DNA from: an uncultured Erysipelotrichaceae bacterium
GTDB lineage: Bacteria > Bacillota_I > Bacilli_A > RF39 > UBA660
Reading direction: 5' to 3'
DNA: 5,317 nucleotides
Assembly: GCA_902797415.1 (NCBI GenBank)
Contig: CADBSQ010000011.1
Span: forward strand, 1 to 5,317
In this document: positions 3,972 to 5,317 of the stretch, one piece after another
Position numbering within the stretch: position 1 is the first letter of the stretch
Layout: the number at the start of each line of letters is the position of its first letter
The notes under the pieces: generated by a model
The model's input: only the letters and a program-made list of their open reading frames with translations
Told to the model about the DNA's origin: nothing
Database searches by the model: none
Translations under genes and position numbers: made by a program

Positions 3972-4961
3972 ATGAAAGAAGAATTAAACATTACAAACAA
4001 ATGGGATAAGACTTTTGAATTAAGTGATAAGGTTAACCATAAGAAGGTTACTTTTCATACTAGATTTGGATTAACACTTGTTGCTGACCAGTATGAACTA
4101 AAAGAGTATAAAGGTAAACTTCCTGCTATAGCTGTTTGTGGTCCTTTTGGAGCAGTTAAAGAGCAATGTAGTGGTTTATATGCAATGAAGATGGCTGAAA
4201 GAGGGTTTTTAACTATTGCCTTTGATCCATCTTTTACAGGAGAATCAAGTGGATTACCTAGATATGTTGCGTCACCTGATATTAACACAGAAGACTTTCA
4301 GGCATCCATTGATTACTTATTTACATTAGACAATGTGGATACTGAAAAAATATCTATAATTGGTATATGCGGATGGGGAGGCTTAGCACTAAACGCGGCA
4401 AGTATCGATACTAGAATTAAGGCAACAGTCTCATCAACCATGTATAACATGAGTAAGGTTACTCACGATGGTTATTTTGGCGCTAACACAGAAGATTCTT
4501 TATATGAGCAAAAAGAAGAATTAAATAAACAAAGAGTTGAAGACTATAAAAATGGTGAGTACAAACTAGCAGGTGGATGCTTAGAATTACCTGTACCAGA
4601 AGATAGTCCATTCTTTGTAAAAGATTACAGTGAGTACTATAAAGGAAGGGCATATCATGAGCGAAGTTTAAATTCTAATGGCGGATGGAATGTAACGTCT
4701 TCACTATCTTTTATTAATACACCACAGCATACGTTTTCAAATGAAATTAGAAACGCTGTATTAATAATTCATGGAGAAAAAGCTCATTCTTGTTATTTTA
4801 GCAAAGAAGCTTATGAAGATATGGTAAGGGACTCTAAATATAAGGATAATAAAGAACTTTTAATAATACCTGGAGCTGTTCATACAGACCTTTATGATAA
4901 TTTAGATGTTATACCTTTTGATAAGATAGAGGACTTTATTAGAAAGAATATAAATGAATAA
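3972..4961 (+). CDS. Alpha/beta hydrolase, dienelactone-hydrolase-like
   Basis: A 329-residue cytoplasmic protein with an alpha/beta-hydrolase layout: oxyanion region AVCGPFGAVKEQCSG (54-68), AFDPSFTGESSG (83-94), a nucleophile elbow IGICGWGG (130-137), the late strand VLIIHGEKAHS (263-273) with a probable acid residue, and the catalytic-histidine segment PGAVHTDLYD (300-309, His304). The elbow supplies Cys133 instead of Ser, as in dienelactone hydrolases and related proteins, and Trp135 occupies a position normally held by a small residue. NSNGGWN (234-240) before the last strands also fits this subfamily. Members act on ester, lactone or similar bonds; the real substrate is unknown. AAGG (3961-3964) lies 7 nt before the ATG. 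The last 8 bases overlap the aldo/keto reductase start, pointing to an operon and perhaps consecutive steps on a carbonyl compound. Confidence 0.85.
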   Translation: MKEELNITNKWDKTFELSDKVNHKKVTFHTRFGLTLVADQYELKEYKGKLPAIAVCGPFGAVKEQCSGLYAMKMAERGFLTIAFDPSFTGESSGLPRYVASPDINTEDFQASIDYLFTLDNVDTEKISIIGICGWGGLALNAASIDTRIKATVSSTMYNMSKVTHDGYFGANTEDSLYEQKEELNKQRVEDYKNGEYKLAGGCLELPVPEDSPFFVKDYSEYYKGRAYHERSLNSNGGWNVTSSLSFINTPQHTFSNEIRNAVLIIHGEKAHSCYFSKEAYEDMVRDSKYKDNKELLIIPGAVHTDLYDNLDVIPFDKIEDFIRKNINE

Positions 4962-5317
4962 GTATATAACTTTAAATAATGGGATAAAGATGCCCGTAAT
5001 TGGACTTGGTACATGGTCATTTACTAATGAAGAAGCTGAATATGCTGTATACGAGGCTATAAAATGTGGTTATAGGCTAATTGATACTGCAGCCTACTAC
5101 AATGATGAAATTGGTGTTGGTAGGGCAGTAAGAAAAGCTATAAAAGAAGGCCTTATTAAAAGAGAAGATATATTTGTAACATCAAAGATATATGCATCAA
5201 CTAATCACAAGAAAGCGATTGAAAAAACATTAAATAATTTAGATATAGGATATTTAGATTTACTTCTTATACATGAACCTGGTTTTGATGATAAAGGTTT
5301 GTATAAAGAAATGGAAA
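4954..5317 (+). CDS. Aldo/keto reductase, N-terminal part (runs off window)
   Basis: The first 121 codons of an NAD(P)H-dependent aldo/keto reductase are present. The start reads MNKYITLNNGIKMPVIGLGTW, the typical opening beta hairpin and first barrel strand. All four catalytic positions are visible: Asp44 (IDTAAYY), Tyr49 (YYNDE), Lys78 (VTSKIY) and His107 (LLIHEP). The family reduces aldehydes and ketones to alcohols; full proteins are about 270-330 residues, so more than half lies outside the window. The ATG overlaps the hydrolase stop by 8 nt in another frame. The Shine-Dalgarno match is weak (AGAAAG, 4941-4946), so translation is probably coupled to the hydrolase. The usual SKLW-type lysine motif reads SKIY here. 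It closely resembles the group including 2,5-diketo-gluconate and methylglyoxal reductases, but the substrate cannot be assigned. Confidence 0.92.
   Translation, partial: MNKYITLNNGIKMPVIGLGTWSFTNEEAEYAVYEAIKCGYRLIDTAAYYNDEIGVGRAVRKAIKEGLIKREDIFVTSKIYASTNHKKAIEKTLNNLDIGYLDLLLIHEPGFDDKGLYKEME

Noticed and set aside
4055..4288. Minus-strand ORF of 77 codons inside the hydrolase gene
   Set aside because: It is antisense to conserved hydrolase motifs and has no start signals.
1..5317. CRISPR array, tRNA, rRNA or intact insertion sequence
   Set aside because: No regularly spaced repeats, no cloverleaf-type sequence, and no transposase motifs were found on either strand.

Overview
This is an AT-rich stretch whose codon use, strong AGGAGG-type ribosome binding sites and sigma-A-like promoters (several with an extended TGn -10) suggest a low-GC Bacillota, most likely a member of the Clostridia. 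The species cannot be fixed from the sequence. Every convincing gene is on the + strand.

Layout. Positions 2-298 hold the 3' end of an aminoglycoside-adenylyltransferase-like gene, followed closely by a LysE/RhtB-type exporter (325-936) and an intrinsic terminator (937-971). A separate promoter drives a radical SAM protein (1032-2087). The end of that gene runs directly into a decayed second copy of the 3' end of the adenylyltransferase gene (about 2083-2155), so the exporter and radical SAM genes sit between two direct copies of the same gene tail. This looks like an old duplication or insertion scar.

The gene-poor stretch 2156-2418 is dense in regulatory structure. It has a 10-bp perfect inverted repeat over the -35 of a good promoter, a 12-codon leader ORF whose stop codon lies inside a terminator hairpin, a second terminator with a competing hairpin, and then another promoter. 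The arrangement resembles a ribosome-mediated attenuator, but this is inference. It precedes an apparent operon of three genes: a five-helix membrane protein of unknown function (2419-2943), a 55-residue protein that starts in a 4-nt ATGA overlap (2940-3107), and a CYTH-like (triphosphate tunnel) protein (3129-3743). A terminator closes this unit.

The last unit begins at a promoter with a TTGACT -35 and a TATAAT -10 set 19 bp apart. It encodes a dienelactone-hydrolase-like alpha/beta hydrolase (3972-4961), overlapped by 8 nt by an aldo/keto reductase (4954 onward) that is cut by the window end. The two enzymes probably act together on carbonyl or ester compounds or in stress detoxification. 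The best candidate for something undescribed is the attenuator-like leader plus the membrane protein / small protein / CYTH operon.
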